DNA from: Stenopsyche tienmushanensis
Taxonomy: Eukaryota; Arthropoda; Insecta; Trichoptera; Stenopsychidae
Assembly: GCA_008973525.1 (NCBI GenBank)
Contig: WACJ01000503.1
Span: 2,108,001 to 2,172,000, forward strand
Reading direction: 5' to 3'
DNA: 64,000 nucleotides
Both the position numbers and the translations under genes were made by a program. Positions 10,861 through 24,581 of this stretch are shown here, one piece after another (the stretch's first letter is position 1; each line of letters begins with the position of its first letter). The notes under the pieces were generated by a model. The model made no database searches, was not told where the DNA came from, and saw only the letters and a program-made list of their open reading frames with translations.

Positions 10861-13102
10861 GGACTTATAAAATCAACAATGTCAAATAGAAATAATTATA
10901 TCACAAGGAAACTATTTTTATGATTATATAAAATTAAAATTGACTACATATATAAATATTTCATCTTGAGGTTCTTAATTATTAATTCAAACATTCAGTG
11001 AATACTGTGAAGTAATTATTTCAGTAAATTTTGCTTAATTTATATTTAACCATCTGGATACTAAACAACGATATATCGTCGTTTGCGAAACTAACGAAGA
11101 TTACAAACAACGATCGCTGTTGATCCATTGATGACTTCAAAATGTTCTATTGTAGCAGCCAAAGGATTCAATATTTCATAGCCAAAAATGCTAGGTAATA
11201 CACGAAGCTGAAAAAATTTGCACAACGCTGTTTTCATTAGTTTATCAATATCATTTTTTATTGTTTTCGTCTAATTTTCGAGTCGAATTTTTCTATGAAT
11301 ATTAATAAAATTCATATCAGAAGAATTTCAACCGGTGTTACCTTACTTTTTCTAAAGTTATTTGTAATAAATAGATACATTCCCTTGATGACCATACTAA
11401 TGCCCACCGAATTATGAATTTTTATCTTAAAAAAAGTTTCTTTTATGCCTTCGAGCCGCCATGATTTATAATAATCATAATATCGTTATGGATGAAATCA
11501 CCTTAAGGGTCGAAGTGACAAATTTAGGTGAAAGGGGATGGAATCATTAGATGAAAAATTCCTATGTTGACAGTAGAAATGATTAGTATGGTTGTTAGAA
11601 AGGGTTGCATTTTGAAATGTCAGGGATGAAAAATGTTCATGCATCGTAACATACTATTTAGAATTAAATAAAATAATGAAAAATATTCGTAAATGTGTAA
11701 TAGCTCTATTTAAAATGATTTTATTATTGATCAATTGTTTGTATATCATTAGCATGACGATCTTTTATTAAGTGTATTAAGAATTTATCTGCAGTTTGTC
11801 ATCCCTGTCCATAATCACTGACAATAAATGTAGAAGCAGTGTTCTTGGACTAACAATATCATCAGTCGTAATAGTATTACAACCAGTGATTTTTACACTT
11901 TGTCATTATATGAAAAAAGGTGTCGATCCGACAAATAACTCCACAGCCCCTAGTTAGGGCAGTTTTTTTAACCCTCGTTAGCGGTTCAACCGTAGAAACT
12001 AAAGAATCATTAAAATTTACTAACGGGATTTGACAACGACAGAAAAAAAACCACCCCGAGAGGATGCTCCATATTTCGAGACTTCTTGAAAATTGTGTAC
12101 AAAAACGAGAAGTGTACAAAAAATATATTACAAATTTAAAACGCAAGTGTATTTTGGTGGTAAGGGGCTAAACGGTTTTATTGCTATAAATAATTATAAA
12201 AAAACCAAAAAATTAATAACTCAATCCATCCTGCCGGATATTCCTTAATTGTTGGGTGTTGCATCTCTCGACTTAACCGAATTTCACATAGGCCACAAAA
12301 TAAAATTAAAAAAATGATTTAAAAACTGTCTGTACTGCCTGTTTCAAAAATAATATTTGTATCATCCAAAGATTTTAGATAGTCCTAATTTTTAACAATA
12401 TCATTATTGATCAGCCTACCTTGGATTTCGTCGACACAATCATATACATTTTTTTTTCAAAGTATTTTAATTTAAAATGTGTTAAAAACATGTTTAATTC
12501 CTTTTAGGATAAGATTATTTAAACAGGATTTTTAGGTAGGATCTATAAATGAGAAGCGAAATTTCCAGCGAACCAACGAAATAATAAGAGTCCAGGATCT
12601 AAATCTAAAGAACTAATTGTTAGTGACATTGATCCATTAAATCTACTTAATAAAATATTCGTCGTTTTTATCAATGTGAGCTAAATTTTGGCTACAATTG
12701 TGGTAAACTTTTCTGCAATAACGCCTTAGCGTTTTGATTTTATAACATCTAGTAAAAACTTCTGATTATGAGCTTAAGAAGATCATTTACATCGATGTCT
12801 AAGATCTTTTTTTCGGTTTAACATACTTTTAGTTTTCATTTTTAACTTCATGATAGATTTTTGCTACACAATAGAAACGTTCATTACGTTTGTCCCTTTT
12901 AGACTAAATTTGACAAAGTTTATAGGTAATCTACTCATCAAAAATTAAACTAACTATCAAAGATTAGTTTATATGTTAAAGATTTTTAACCACTATTTGA
13001 TCTAACTTGTATAATATTCTTCAAACAGTACCTTTGTTAATCCTAAACAAATCCTTAGTCTTTCAAATGCTTCCTTATTCGAATATGCTATATTTGAAAA
13101 AA
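10861..13102. other. AT-rich region; possible piggyBac-like end at 11046
   Basis: No supportable gene. At 11046-11079, TTAA is followed by a sequence containing the perfect 12-bp palindrome ACGATATATCGT (11068-11079) and a CGTCGTTT flank, reminiscent of piggyBac-like termini. No partner end was found. Minus-strand sequence below 13103 stays loosely open next to element A (for example DDIFSNIAYSNKEAF) but is riddled with stops. Confidence 0.4.
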
Positions 13103-13785
13103 TATCATCATTGTTCTATATGGATTTTTTCTTTCTAAAAATATAATTCTTTATTAGTAAAGAGGTCGCTATAGTCTAAAAAATATAGTTTAAATAAAAG
13201 TCATTTTTGGCCATGTTTTTTCATAGTTTTAATTTTTTTTTAAATAGTTATAAATCAAATTTTGATATAAATCTGGTAGGGACGATAGAAGATTATATAT
13301 AGAAAATTTTCATATTTAATTTGAAGTAAATCAGTTAATTAAATTTTGAGATATCATGTCAACTCTGCTGAAAAAAACAATTTCGAGAAAAACACGTTCA
13401 AAGATTTCATCCTGGTAGGATTGGCTTAGTTGCTACGTCACTAAAATAGCTGTAACTTCGTAAATAATTGTAACTTTGGAAATTTATTTAGAGGATATAT
13501 TTTTGAAAGTCTAAACAGTGAAAAAATGCAAAAAAAACCAAAATCGATTTTTTCAAAATTTTAGACTAGAATATCCCCCATTAGAGTGTATAGTCGTAAT
13601 TCAGCGATAGCAGATACAACATGATTTAAACAGTTCAAAATTGTAATTTTTTTTCCAAATTTCGGTTATTATTGATGATTTATTCCTTATTTTATCCAAA
13701 ATATCTCGATACGTGCTCTTTATGAAATAAAAAATGCTTAAAAAAACAGCACAACTTTGAAATCACACAATGAGAGATTTGAGTG
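13103..13785 (-). mobile_element. Tigger-like element copy A (truncated)
   Basis: About 683 bp that are nearly identical, in reverse orientation, to 17495-18176. Its outer end at 13785 reads, on the minus strand, CACTCAAATCTCTCATTG after a TA (13786-13787), matching the termini of copies B and C. The other end stops in mid-element at 13103, so the right half is missing or replaced. No intact transposase. A and B together form a large inverted repeat with about 3.7 kb between the arms. Confidence 0.75.
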
Positions 13786-13787
13786 TA

Positions 13788-16700
13788 TAGACAATGAAAC
13801 TTTGAAGATAGCGATCTACAATGGATGAGATAATATAATGAATTTATCCAAGAAATTATCTTGAAGCTTTTGGATCGTGTTGTGGTCGATTTCGGTATTG
13901 TGCGATGATTGAAGGTTCATCACGACCCGATACTGTTCACAGGTAGACAATTTTGGCAGCTTTTTTGTTGCAGGCACCTCTTGATCCATTAACCGGCGTT
14001 TATCTTAATTTAATATCTGTATTTGTTTAACCACGTTAATTCGTTACGCCTTAATCGGACGGATGCTTGTACCGCAGCATCCGATAAAATTACAAGCCGA
14101 GGTGCAAAATGAACACCCAAAACACTTTTATTTTCTATGGAATCCAATCGGTATTAGAAAATGAGAGCATGCATACCATAGAATACTTAATTACACATCT
14201 CGAGTATTTTAATTATTACATCAAATAGTTCGGCGACGATGTAATTAAAATGATTGCCTTCGATAGCACAGAGCGATGTCGATTTTATATCGGAGACATT
14301 TCAGCTATGCTTTTAAGATTTTTGTGGGGTTCTCTTTGAAGTTATATAACCTTATGTACATGTGTGTGAATATTGCCATCAAAAATTAGATGAAGTTATT
14401 ACAAACTATTAGATTTTAATGAAAGCCGATCGAAAAGGAACACCCTTTATTGACGTCCAGTGGTAGCACATCAAAATATTTTGATTGAACAATCCTTATC
14501 GTAGAATATTTATATTTTTTTTTATACAATCATAAGTACTATACTATTTCTTCATTAATGAATCATTCTTGTATAATATTTTCCAAAAAAACATCGTGTT
14601 ACAAAGCGTTGTAAATTATTAGAAGCAGCATACATTCGATTTTTGCATAAAACTAATTCTTAAAGTTTTTCACATATGGTTAACTTATTATTGAATAGTA
14701 TTTTTTAAATATGAAGATCTATGTTTGAGTAACGAAATTATCATTATTTTGTTAAATGAGTTTTGAATTATTTTTGCAAATCAGATCCAGAAAATCTAGG
14801 TATATCTAGATCGAGATAATCAGTCGAAAATATTAATGTGTCTAACCTTTCAAATTTATTGATACAATATTGATTTGAACCCAAACCCTTATAATATCAA
14901 TACATACTTGGTCATCCATATATATTAATTTCACTGGTTGATTAGATCGTTTGCATGAAATATTGGGAAAAACTGTTAATCTTTTTATTATGTTACAATG
15001 TATATAATTTACAATTCTTTTGCAATATTTAAGTAAACTAAAAATTGATCATTGCCTTGAAAAATTTGGCAGATTATTTGATTGTATGTTATGGATTCCG
15101 AGATTGATTTTTTTTTTAATTTTAGCCTTGTAAATAGTTTTAAAAATATTTTAAAAAATATATGTTCAATCGAAAATTCTTCAAATAAGGCCAAATCCAC
15201 GTATCGTCACTGATGATTCACGTGCTATCCATTCCAATATGTACTACCTGAATGGTTAGAGGCTCTACGTTTCCTAAATAAACACATTGGCCATATTTGA
15301 TCCAATTATCTTTAATGGACACCGAAAAGCCTATTAAACTCGTCACTATTTGCCTTATCGATCAGATAGCCTGTCTATATATTGCTGCGAAGATTTAGGT
15401 CCTTCTGGTATTTGCTATAACAGGAGCAATATTTTTGAACTTACTTTATAGATGAAATTGCAATAATTTTAAGCCTAAGGCTATTTATGGATTACCAATT
15501 TGCAATGATATTTAAGAAAAATATGTTAAAATAATATTGTCTAAATATTAGAGCAAGCTTCGATTAATATGTAAAATATTACAACATCAAATTTTGATTA
15601 AAAATATAATATATTGTAAGCATGACCAACATCAAGCCTAATATAATGTTCTGCCGCCATGGCTAAAGAATACAGCGGCTTTTTTGTATTTATTTATGAT
15701 CATTTTTTTGTTTGATGTTTCAGGCGTAGACAAAATTGATCCAGATTACTTGTTTTAAAATCGAAGGGTACAATTTGGTCGGACCTGTTGGCTTCTATTT
15801 TTGATTAACCAAAAATCGATGGAAATAATACAAAATCGTAATGCATTTTTTTAAAAAAATATTATGTTAAAATGTTTATGATTTTACAAAATTCTGTTAT
15901 TTAATGGGTGCAAATAAAATCAACATTTTTAGCAATTGGCTCGCGCGAGCCCTTATTTGCTTTGGTTAAATATGCATTAAAATTATTTATTTTATTAATA
16001 TTATAAAGTAATAAAAGTTATTCACCACATATGGTCAAAATACAGTTTAAAGTAGCATATATAAATAAGATATTAAACGCGAGGCAAAAAAATGCCATAA
16101 TTTAGGGAGAAGCCTTATACTTTTATTGATCGGCACATTATATAAAAATTGGCTTTTGGTAGTCGTCTTGTTTCCGGCGTCAAAGATCACAGCTCCAAGT
16201 GTTCCAGACGGGTGTAATAATATTATGCCTGACCTATATTATTGCACCCAAAATCGGCATTTTTTGCCCAAAAAACCAACACAAAATTATAAGTCGGTCC
16301 AATTTCCCATTGTAAATAGTATAATGGGTCAATAAAGACTTCCAGGTTTACCTAAAATATATTAAAAAGTCATGGAAAATGCCATGAATTATTTAGCAGC
16401 ACAGGTATATACGTCGGCTTCTTAGTGGATTCAACCCATCGCTCAATCAAATCTGAACTATAAAATATTTTTGATATAGTTTACAAATAATATCTATAGA
16501 ATACAATACGATTTTTTAAAATACAGTAAAAAATGCTTAAATAATAAACGTTGAGGGTATTTAGTAATTTGTATAATAACTATAACTCAATTTACATGGC
16601 AGATATGTTGTTTGAAATACCTAGCCTAATTCTCGAGCTGCGAGTATAGGATCGATAGGAGCATTTTTTGATCTTTACTATTATTATCGGGAAGTAACGA

Positions 16701-17492
16701 TATTATTTATGTAATTATTCCTACTAAGACGATTCTTTCTAAGTAAATAAAGCGGCAGTCTAACGCAATAATGTTGTTGACGACATTTATATCATTTTTT
16801 AAAACATTTATATCTATTTAAGGCTGAAATTATGTTGTAATTGCTTATAATAAATATTATATTTACTTAATACTGTAATACTTGAAAGTTGTAATACTTC
16901 AATCAAGTTCCAGCGCTACAACTTTAGCCACGTCTACCGAAGCTCTAGCCAGCTTGTATCAAAAGTAGACGACGTTTATTTAACAATAATGAATATAAAC
17001 TACTTGTTGATAATAAAGGCAGCTTGTAAATTCAATGTTGGTTTGTACAATTTTTCAGTTTTAGAAAATTATTATTAATGTCCGCAAAAAACACTGATTG
17101 AGGCAAAAATTAGCTTTGTAAAATTACATAGTCCTTGTGAAGAATGATAGAATTGGACTCAATGTAATCCAGGAAGACCTCAATAAAATCAACATGGTTG
17201 TTCTATAGAAGATTTCCTAGATACAATCTATTGAATGCAACCAAAAATATAATTGATTGCTAAATGCCATGATGTAAAAGAAAAAAATATATAGCAAGAC
17301 GACAACGACGATAAAACTATTTGTTACATTTTAATTAATTTTAAACAGCATCTTTCCCTTGGATAACCAGAAAATGAATTGTCGGGATTACCGTTGTCAT
17401 CATTCCTTATATCAATTATGTTTCCATATGAACGCTCAGCTAATATATAATTATCAAAACCGAATATGAAAAAATGTCCCAAATTAATCAAT
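13788..17492. other. Spacer between inverted copies A and B, no recognised gene
   Basis: AT-rich with short open frames only. A small GC-richer patch near 13900-14130 contains an 8-bp perfect hairpin, CGGATGCT at 14060-14067 and AGCATCCG at 14076-14083. The dispersed repeat described at 16864-17030 lies inside. Nothing else is recognised. Confidence 0.5.
16864..17030 (+). repeat. Dispersed repeat, copy 1
   Basis: Matches 36800-36965 in the same orientation. The best-conserved core is CTTGTATCAAAAGTAGACGA followed by CGTTTATT and AACAATAAT. Similarity fades at both ends and there is no reading frame. Family unknown. Confidence 0.7.
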
Positions 17493-17494
17493 TA

Positions 17495-18578
17495 TACTCA
17501 AACCTCTTTTTGTGCGATTTCAATTTTATGCGGTTTTATAAGCATTTCTTTATTATATTTCATAAAAAGTACGTATCGAGATATTTTGGATTAAATAGAA
17601 AATAAGTCATCAATACTAACCGAAATTTGGAAAAAAAATACAATTTTGGACTGTTTAAATCATGTTGCATCTGCTATCGCTGAATGACGACCACATTCTC
17701 TAAAGGGGTATTCTAGTCTAAAATTTTGGAAAAATTCGATTTTGGAACATTTTTTTCAATGTTTTAACTTTCAAAAATATATCCTCTAAATAAATTTACA
17801 AAGTTACAATTATTTACGAAGTTACAGCTATTTTAGTGACGTAGCAACTAAGCCAATCCTACCAGGATGAAATCTTTGAACGTGTTTTTCTCGAAATTGT
17901 TTTTTTCAGCAGAGTTGACATGATATCTCAAATTTTAATTAACTAATTTACTTCAAATTAAATATGAACATTTTCTATATATAATCTTCTATCGTCCCTA
18001 CCAGATTTATATCAAAATTTGATTTATAACTATTTAAAAAAAAATTAAAATTGTGAAAAAACATGGCCAAAAATAACTTTTTTTAAAACTATATTTTTTA
18101 GACTATAGCGACATCTTTACTAATTAAAAATTATATTGTTACAAAGAAAAAAATCCATATAGAACAATGATGATATTGACACTGCGCATAATATTTCTTA
18201 CGAAGAAGAGAGCAATTTTGAATCGAATCGAAAATCACACCGAAAATTATCATACAGCGATGATAGTTTGTAATTAAAATAGTTAGTTTTTTTTTTAGTT
18301 AATGTCAGGTATTAGAGATGCCAGACATCCTTAAAATTTTACCAATAATGTTATTTTTTAATAAAAAAGTAAATAAATATTTATAAAAAAAAATTATGCC
18401 TCATTATTTTTCTTGTTTTTTATTAACATTTTTGTGCGATTTTGGGTGTATATAGCTGTTTCAATGTTATGCAATTTTTAAAATCCATGGAATGCATCCT
18501 CCATTTTTTTTGTAAGTTAGCTTTTTTTATGCGATTCTCCGCGGAAAACATCTACCGCACAAAAAAAATATTTAAGTG
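17495..18578 (+). mobile_element. Tigger-like element copy B (1084 bp, both ends present)
   Basis: Flanked by TA (17493-17494 and 18579-18580). The left end reads TACTCAAACCTC then TTTTTGTGCGATTT. The right end is ACCGCACAAAAA then TATTTAAGTG, which reverse-complements to CACTTAAATA then TTTTTGTGCGGT. TA targets and subterminal GCG-containing repeats fit the pogo/Tigger branch of Tc1/mariner elements. The left 680 bp match copy A, and the right about 290 bp match copy C. A 35-codon open stretch ending in TAA at 18271-18273 (DDIDTAHNISYEEESN..., acidic then Ser-rich) may be the last piece of a transposase gene. No catalytic domain remains, so the element is non-autonomous. Confidence 0.75.
18169..18273 (+). 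pseudogene. Possible transposase C-terminal remnant inside copy B
   Basis: An open frame of 35 codons with D/E-rich then basic/Ser-rich composition and a clean TAA. It starts where copies A and B stop matching, as expected at an internal deletion junction. It is not recognisable by sequence, so the assignment rests on position within the element. Confidence 0.3.
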
Positions 18579-18580
18579 TA

Positions 18581-21500
18581 CATTTAAAATAAGTTTAAAA
18601 TTTACTCAATGGCTCAAAATTGTAGTTTTAATGAGATTATCAAGCATATATTTTGCCTTCTTAAAATTAAAAAAAATCTAGTAATATTATCTTTTGCAAT
18701 TATTCACATCCAATCATATTTTTTGTCTGTCTGTCAAAATAACAATAACGATGTTTTGCATATTCCAAAAATTTGTATCTTAAAAAAAATAAAACACAAA
18801 TATTCTGCGCAAAGATCTATGCGTTTTATCACTTCAACTTTATATTCAAAATTATCGACTAGCTTACATATATATTTCTATACAAATAATTTTTCAAAAA
18901 GGTCTTGCTGCAGACGTTGGTGCTTAACAATCAGTCTAAAGTAAACGAGCAAAAAATTTGGATAATTTATTTTTGTGTCTCAGTTTTTAGTTTGATTTTT
19001 CCTACTTTTAACATCTTAAAATGTGTAAAAAAAATCTGCTTTCAAAATTGTTCTTAATACGTTGATTTGTTAAAGAGTTTTGATTTGTCAAGGCTTTTGT
19101 GCAAATTTTTAGCTGTATTTATTGTGTCCAATTATATAAATCATGATCACAATGAAATTATTATATCATCATACGAGTTAATCTTGCTTGAAGAATTTGG
19201 AATTATGAAGAAAAAATCATGCCAATATATTTACTTAATCCATATTATAAATCAAATGTTTAAATATATTTTCACACAATCGATAAGAAACTGCCAAAAA
19301 TTATATATGTAAGATATTACAGAATCTTTTATATTATATAATTAATATAATTAAAATAAGTTTGATAATAACATAATAATCTATATGGTGTCAATCAATT
19401 TATATTTTATAAACGATTAATGAGATACCGTATAAAGTGAGTTATAAAAACGTCATATATTTCGTTTATGTGAATGATGTTTGTTGTTCAATTTTGCACT
19501 TGAAACGTTCCAAAATGATCTTGCTATACATTGATGTAAATGTGCATTAATGAAGGCCTCTTATGTTGCAGAAGCACATAATATTTTAATAGTCCAATTT
19601 AGCAATAATCATAGTGCTTTTATAGCCTCAATCGTGTGTGCCCATCAATCACAACTTAATAATCTCAGTTATTTTCCAATTAGATATTCTTTGCTGAGAA
19701 ATTACTACTGAAAAAGACCAACCCTTCTAATAGGTAACAAGGCAAAGGGGATCCAATATTTGCATATAATATCACAATTTACATGCTATCCCGAAGATGT
19801 AACATGGTATTTTGGACGAAGTGAATTTCCGACGAAGCTTCGAACATCGACTCAAAAAAATGTAAATGAAATTCCTTGTATTCTATTAGGGCATTCGAGA
19901 AAATAAATCTGAAACTAGATTAATGTCTAGCTAAAATTCTATTTTTTTGTATATTTATACAGGATATTTTAATTTTTTAAATTATATTCGATTGATATAT
20001 GTTTCCATAGGTTTATAAGCTTCAGTAGAAATGCATCATGGTAGCTAATCTTGAGATTTATTATAAATAGAGCGTGTTTGATCAATCCTAAAATCGTTTC
20101 TGAATTGCCGGTGGCCTTCCAGGCTGTTAACACCTCGCCACGTCCGATTTGATGAGAGACCACCTCAGGCAAATTTCAACTTTCGATTCTTGAACGTTCA
20201 TCATTTAATTATTATATTAGAAAAAAACATTGTTTAATGTGTGTTAAAATTTAGGGATATAATATTATGGATATTACAATATATATAGCCCATAATAACC
20301 GCTAATAAGGCATCTATGAAGATAAATTGAAGATGTACATACCCTTAATCGTTTATTGAAAATTCGATATTAGCAGTTATAGCAAATTTTTAACCCCTTT
20401 ACAGTCTGTGTCTCTGATTTTTTATAAATTTTAATATTGATATTTCTATTATATTTATTTAAAAATATTTTTTTTAAATATAATTATTTCAATTGTAAAG
20501 TTATTTAAAAAAATCACGATATTAAATTATATTTAAACTAACATAACTCATAGAATCAAGTCGATTTTTTTGAATATAAATGATCTTATAATGTTTTTTA
20601 TTGCTGGTAAAAATGTAGATCGTTTGCTTTATAACAAAGCCGACTACCTTAACATATTATACATTTTAAGGGTTGAATCCATTCCGTGTATTATGTAAAA
20701 TAAAAGGGTTTTATGATCGTTTTGAATTGGATCCTCATGAATGCTTATTAAAACTTATGCTAAGTTCAAGATGAAGCTATTAAATATTTTTTTATAATTC
20801 ACCAGTACTTTGTAAATATTTTAAATTATTAAATTGTGGAATATAATATAATGTTTCAAATTAATTAATTGAATAGTTTGATAGTGAAAATATAGATGGC
20901 TCTTCAACATGAAATAGTGTAAATTTGCAAAATGACGAATCAAATAATGATACATTCGGCCTTCGTATAACACGATCATATGGTTCCACAAAAACTTTGT
21001 GTAATACAAATCCGTGTTATATAAGGTTTGAAGTTCATACAAAATAGTTACATTCATATTTCATTTTGTCATATCCTTTCAATGCTCGAGGGTTTTAAAA
21101 TCGATTAATAAGTAAAGGCATTATTATAAAATCTCCAAAAGAATTAGAGCATAAGAGTGAAGATATTCTTTCTATCGTCATCTTGAATCCCTTCACACGT
21201 ATTTCGCTTTTTGATATTTTTCTATTTTATTATTTCTATTTCTATTTATATTTCGCTTATTTTTTCGACTTCTTAATTCTGGTGCACCGCCACTTTTTCC
21301 CATGATCAAAATTTGGTTGATTTAGATGATGGGAGCTTTCTCCATCCTTTCTATTATTGTTGAACGTGTGCGATCAATACACAATATTTTGCATTGGTAG
21401 ACGATCTTGCCAAAATTGTTGATCTCATTTTACTTTCATTGTTCCAATTATTATTTCATTAGAATTTAAAGTTTTAGTCTATCAGAATTGTTTAAATTTT

Positions 21501-24440
21501 TTACAAATATTGTTATTTTATATATTTTTCTAGAACTGTGTAATACATGTATATGTCCCAATTTATCAACTGTATTATATGACGGCAGAGTATTATTTTT
21601 TTTTTCAATATACGAATTAAAATTGGGTTGTTTTCAGAAAATACACGTCTTAACACCCACTAGGTATTATGATTTGTGTTAACAATGTTGCCTTTATGAT
21701 CTCTCATTAGTCCTTAATAGACAACAAAACAAGTCATAAAAAAATAACCATGACGAGGTTTTATGGCAAATCTCGTCTGGGCGCCCAAATTCTGGTACTG
21801 TTGCACTTCAGGTCTTTTAATGTTTGACCGACAAAACAAAGCCGCTGTCCACTACGATCTACCTTCTTATTTACTATCATTGCCGTATGAGGGTGACCAA
21901 GCACAAAGAAAGGGTAATTTGTCGACAAAAAAAAAATCACCGGCCAAAAACACCCAAATATTTATTTTACGACGTATTAAAATATTTGTGGCATGGATAT
22001 TTTTTTTCATTTACACAGAAAAATATAAATATATTCAGCCACAAAATGTATATTATTAACTGAAAGTATGGACGTTCTATATAAAAAGATCTGCACTGTT
22101 TCCGCAAAGCATTGTAAATAAATAAGATAATTGGTTTATTTGCTCAGCACTTTTCGGCAAAATTGTATACCGACCAGGGATCATGCAAGTATGGTATTCG
22201 TACTGTGTTTATTAATATTTTAGAATATAAAATACAATGAGAATGCTTCAAATACTTCACAATATGAATACTTCACAATATGAATAATTAGAAATTTGAT
22301 AGTAATTAAATTTGGAAGATTGTAAGTATTAATATTTACGTTCGATCGTATCGATCTAGGCTTATCCTGATTTCTTGGATCATAAAAAGTGAATATTTAA
22401 ATGATAAATGAAGAGCTAGATCCCGATTGAGAGACTGATTTGCAACAATAATTAAAATATAGTTTTAAAATAATGATAATTTTACTACTCACTAACAGAT
22501 TCTCTCATATCTAAATATTTCCATTCAAATAATATTTTTATAATTTTACTATATGTGGAAGATGATTAAATATTACCAAATTATATTAATTAATCATTAC
22601 AATAACCCCTTATGGAGATACACATTAGCTATTAGGATTGAATGTAATCTCTTTGTGAATATATTCTTCGAAGCAAACTACTGTAATAAATATTTTGTAG
22701 CTTTCTTAGTTTGGTTTCTCTACTAAAATTAGCAAATATAGATCACAAGCCAAAGGTTTTCACACGTTTGGCGCTAGCCAATAACAAGGTATCGAAATTA
22801 GGGCTTGTATAGTTTTTCACACAAATTTGAGGCTTGTTTGCGTTTATGACAAGCTCAAAACTTGACCGCCCTACTTGATAATATGATTTTTTAGAAGCGC
22901 CATACCCTAATGATTTATATTATTGGGTATTTTTTTCATTTACGAAAATATCCATAAGAAAAAATTACACCCTAATTATGTGTGTACATGCGTGCCGAAA
23001 ATCAATTTTCTTAGAAAAAGGTGTTGGATATGAAAGTTAATTGTACCTGGTACATTAAATATTTGTATTTTTTTGTATTAACAGCCTTATTGATGTTAAT
23101 TTACCGAAATGTTTGAATATGTGAAGGATGATCTATATATGTCATGATAAATCGCGTGACTGACTCACCCTTCGTGTGCCATATGGGTCAGGAGTCATCA
23201 TTCTACCCTCACAAAGTCATCCTCGAGCATCCCTCTTTTTGAATTTAAACGCTAAATACGCATAAATTTGTAACGTTTTGTTGATAAGTTATAAAATATC
23301 GTGTGAATTATTTAAATAAAATATATTAATATCAGTTGGATTGGACGTTTGTATGCTTCTTCTAAATCGAACAAAGTAATATTCATTCAATTGATGTCAA
23401 TAAAAAATAGGTTCATGTTAATCAATTGATAGAAGAGAGGGAGATTTTAAGTATGATTTAGAATTAATTGGTAGGGGAATATATTCTGTTGATGTAATAG
23501 ATTCACAAGTGCATCCATTTTAAGATTTGATGCTTTAATACATTTTTTACGAAGTTGTATATCTCGAAGTTCGTTAAAATTTTACATGTATTTGTAGGTC
23601 AGTATTTAGCTACAATTACTAAAAGTCGGTCTAAAATTGCGTGATCCCACAATGAAAATAGGCGTTGAAAAATATGGCCAATTCCCATGGAAAACATTGT
23701 CGGCGACATATGCCGTACTTTACCGGTTTTATGTAAATGTTATCGAGACGCTTTTTGCTAGAAAAGGGCGTAGAATAATGTATATGAGTATATTTAACTA
23801 TATACTTCATCAGAATATAGAATATTAATACAATTAGCCAATAAATGCAAAAATATTTGATGAAATTTGTCCAAAAACCGATAAATATTGCTTTAATTCA
23901 GACCGAAAAACATATTTTATTTAATGAAAGCACATTTTGGTCTTATTAATATTCCTGTTATATTGCAATTGGGCTCGTAATTTAAACAAAGTTGGGTTCA
24001 AATCAACTATAAATGTGATTTTAAAATATTTTTGATATAGACCATTATCATTAATAAGACATTTGTATATTTTCAAAAATGTATTAATTATTCCATTGAT
24101 TACATATGGTCATATGAAAATTACATTTAAAGTTTGTATAAGTTTCTAAACATATTAATTTCAGTTAGATTGCTTTCAACTTACAAAAAACCTATAAGAA
24201 TCCCATTTAAAGTTTTACAAATTATGTTGTAGTTCTTTCTCAAATTATATCTAGCATTTGAAAACTTATTATGAGATCATATACTTCATAATTGCTAGGA
24301 ACAATTTAAATCAATCAGTTTTCACTGGATATAAAGAGATTGTAATACATCATCCAATAAGTTTGTAGGATGACTAATAAAACAACAACTTTTAGACAAA
24401 ATTCGAATTTGTTCATCAACATAATATCCGTCAAAAGCGA
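18581..24440. other. AT-rich region without supportable genes
   Basis: Short open frames in several phases have composition expected from low GC. A GC-richer patch at about 21750-21960 is open for 98 codons on + but matches nothing I know. Around 22740-22890 and 23140-23240 are two more GC-richer patches; the second holds an AP-1-like TGACTCA at 23161-23167. A minus-strand frame at 19969-20172 (67 codons) is unrecognised. Confidence 0.5.
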
Positions 24441-24464
24441 TACATTCATTCTAACTCAATTTTT

Positions 24465-24581
24465 TTTAGTTTGAACAATCACTTCTTTATTAGAGCCAAA
24501 TCTCTTTCCCTGAAGCCTTGTTTTTAAGTCTAAAAACAGGTAGTAATCACTGGAAGCCAGATCCGAAGAATATGGTGGATG
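24465..24581 (-). pseudogene. Mariner transposase fragment (third catalytic Asp region)
   Basis: The minus strand reads HPPYSSDLASSDYYLFLDLK followed by TRLQGKRFGSNKEVIVQT. This is the mariner block usually seen as HPPYSPDLAPSDYHLF, which contains the third catalytic Asp, here retained. Both sides decay at once into stops. Terminal repeats were not found. Faint similarity may extend to about 24690. Confidence 0.8.
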
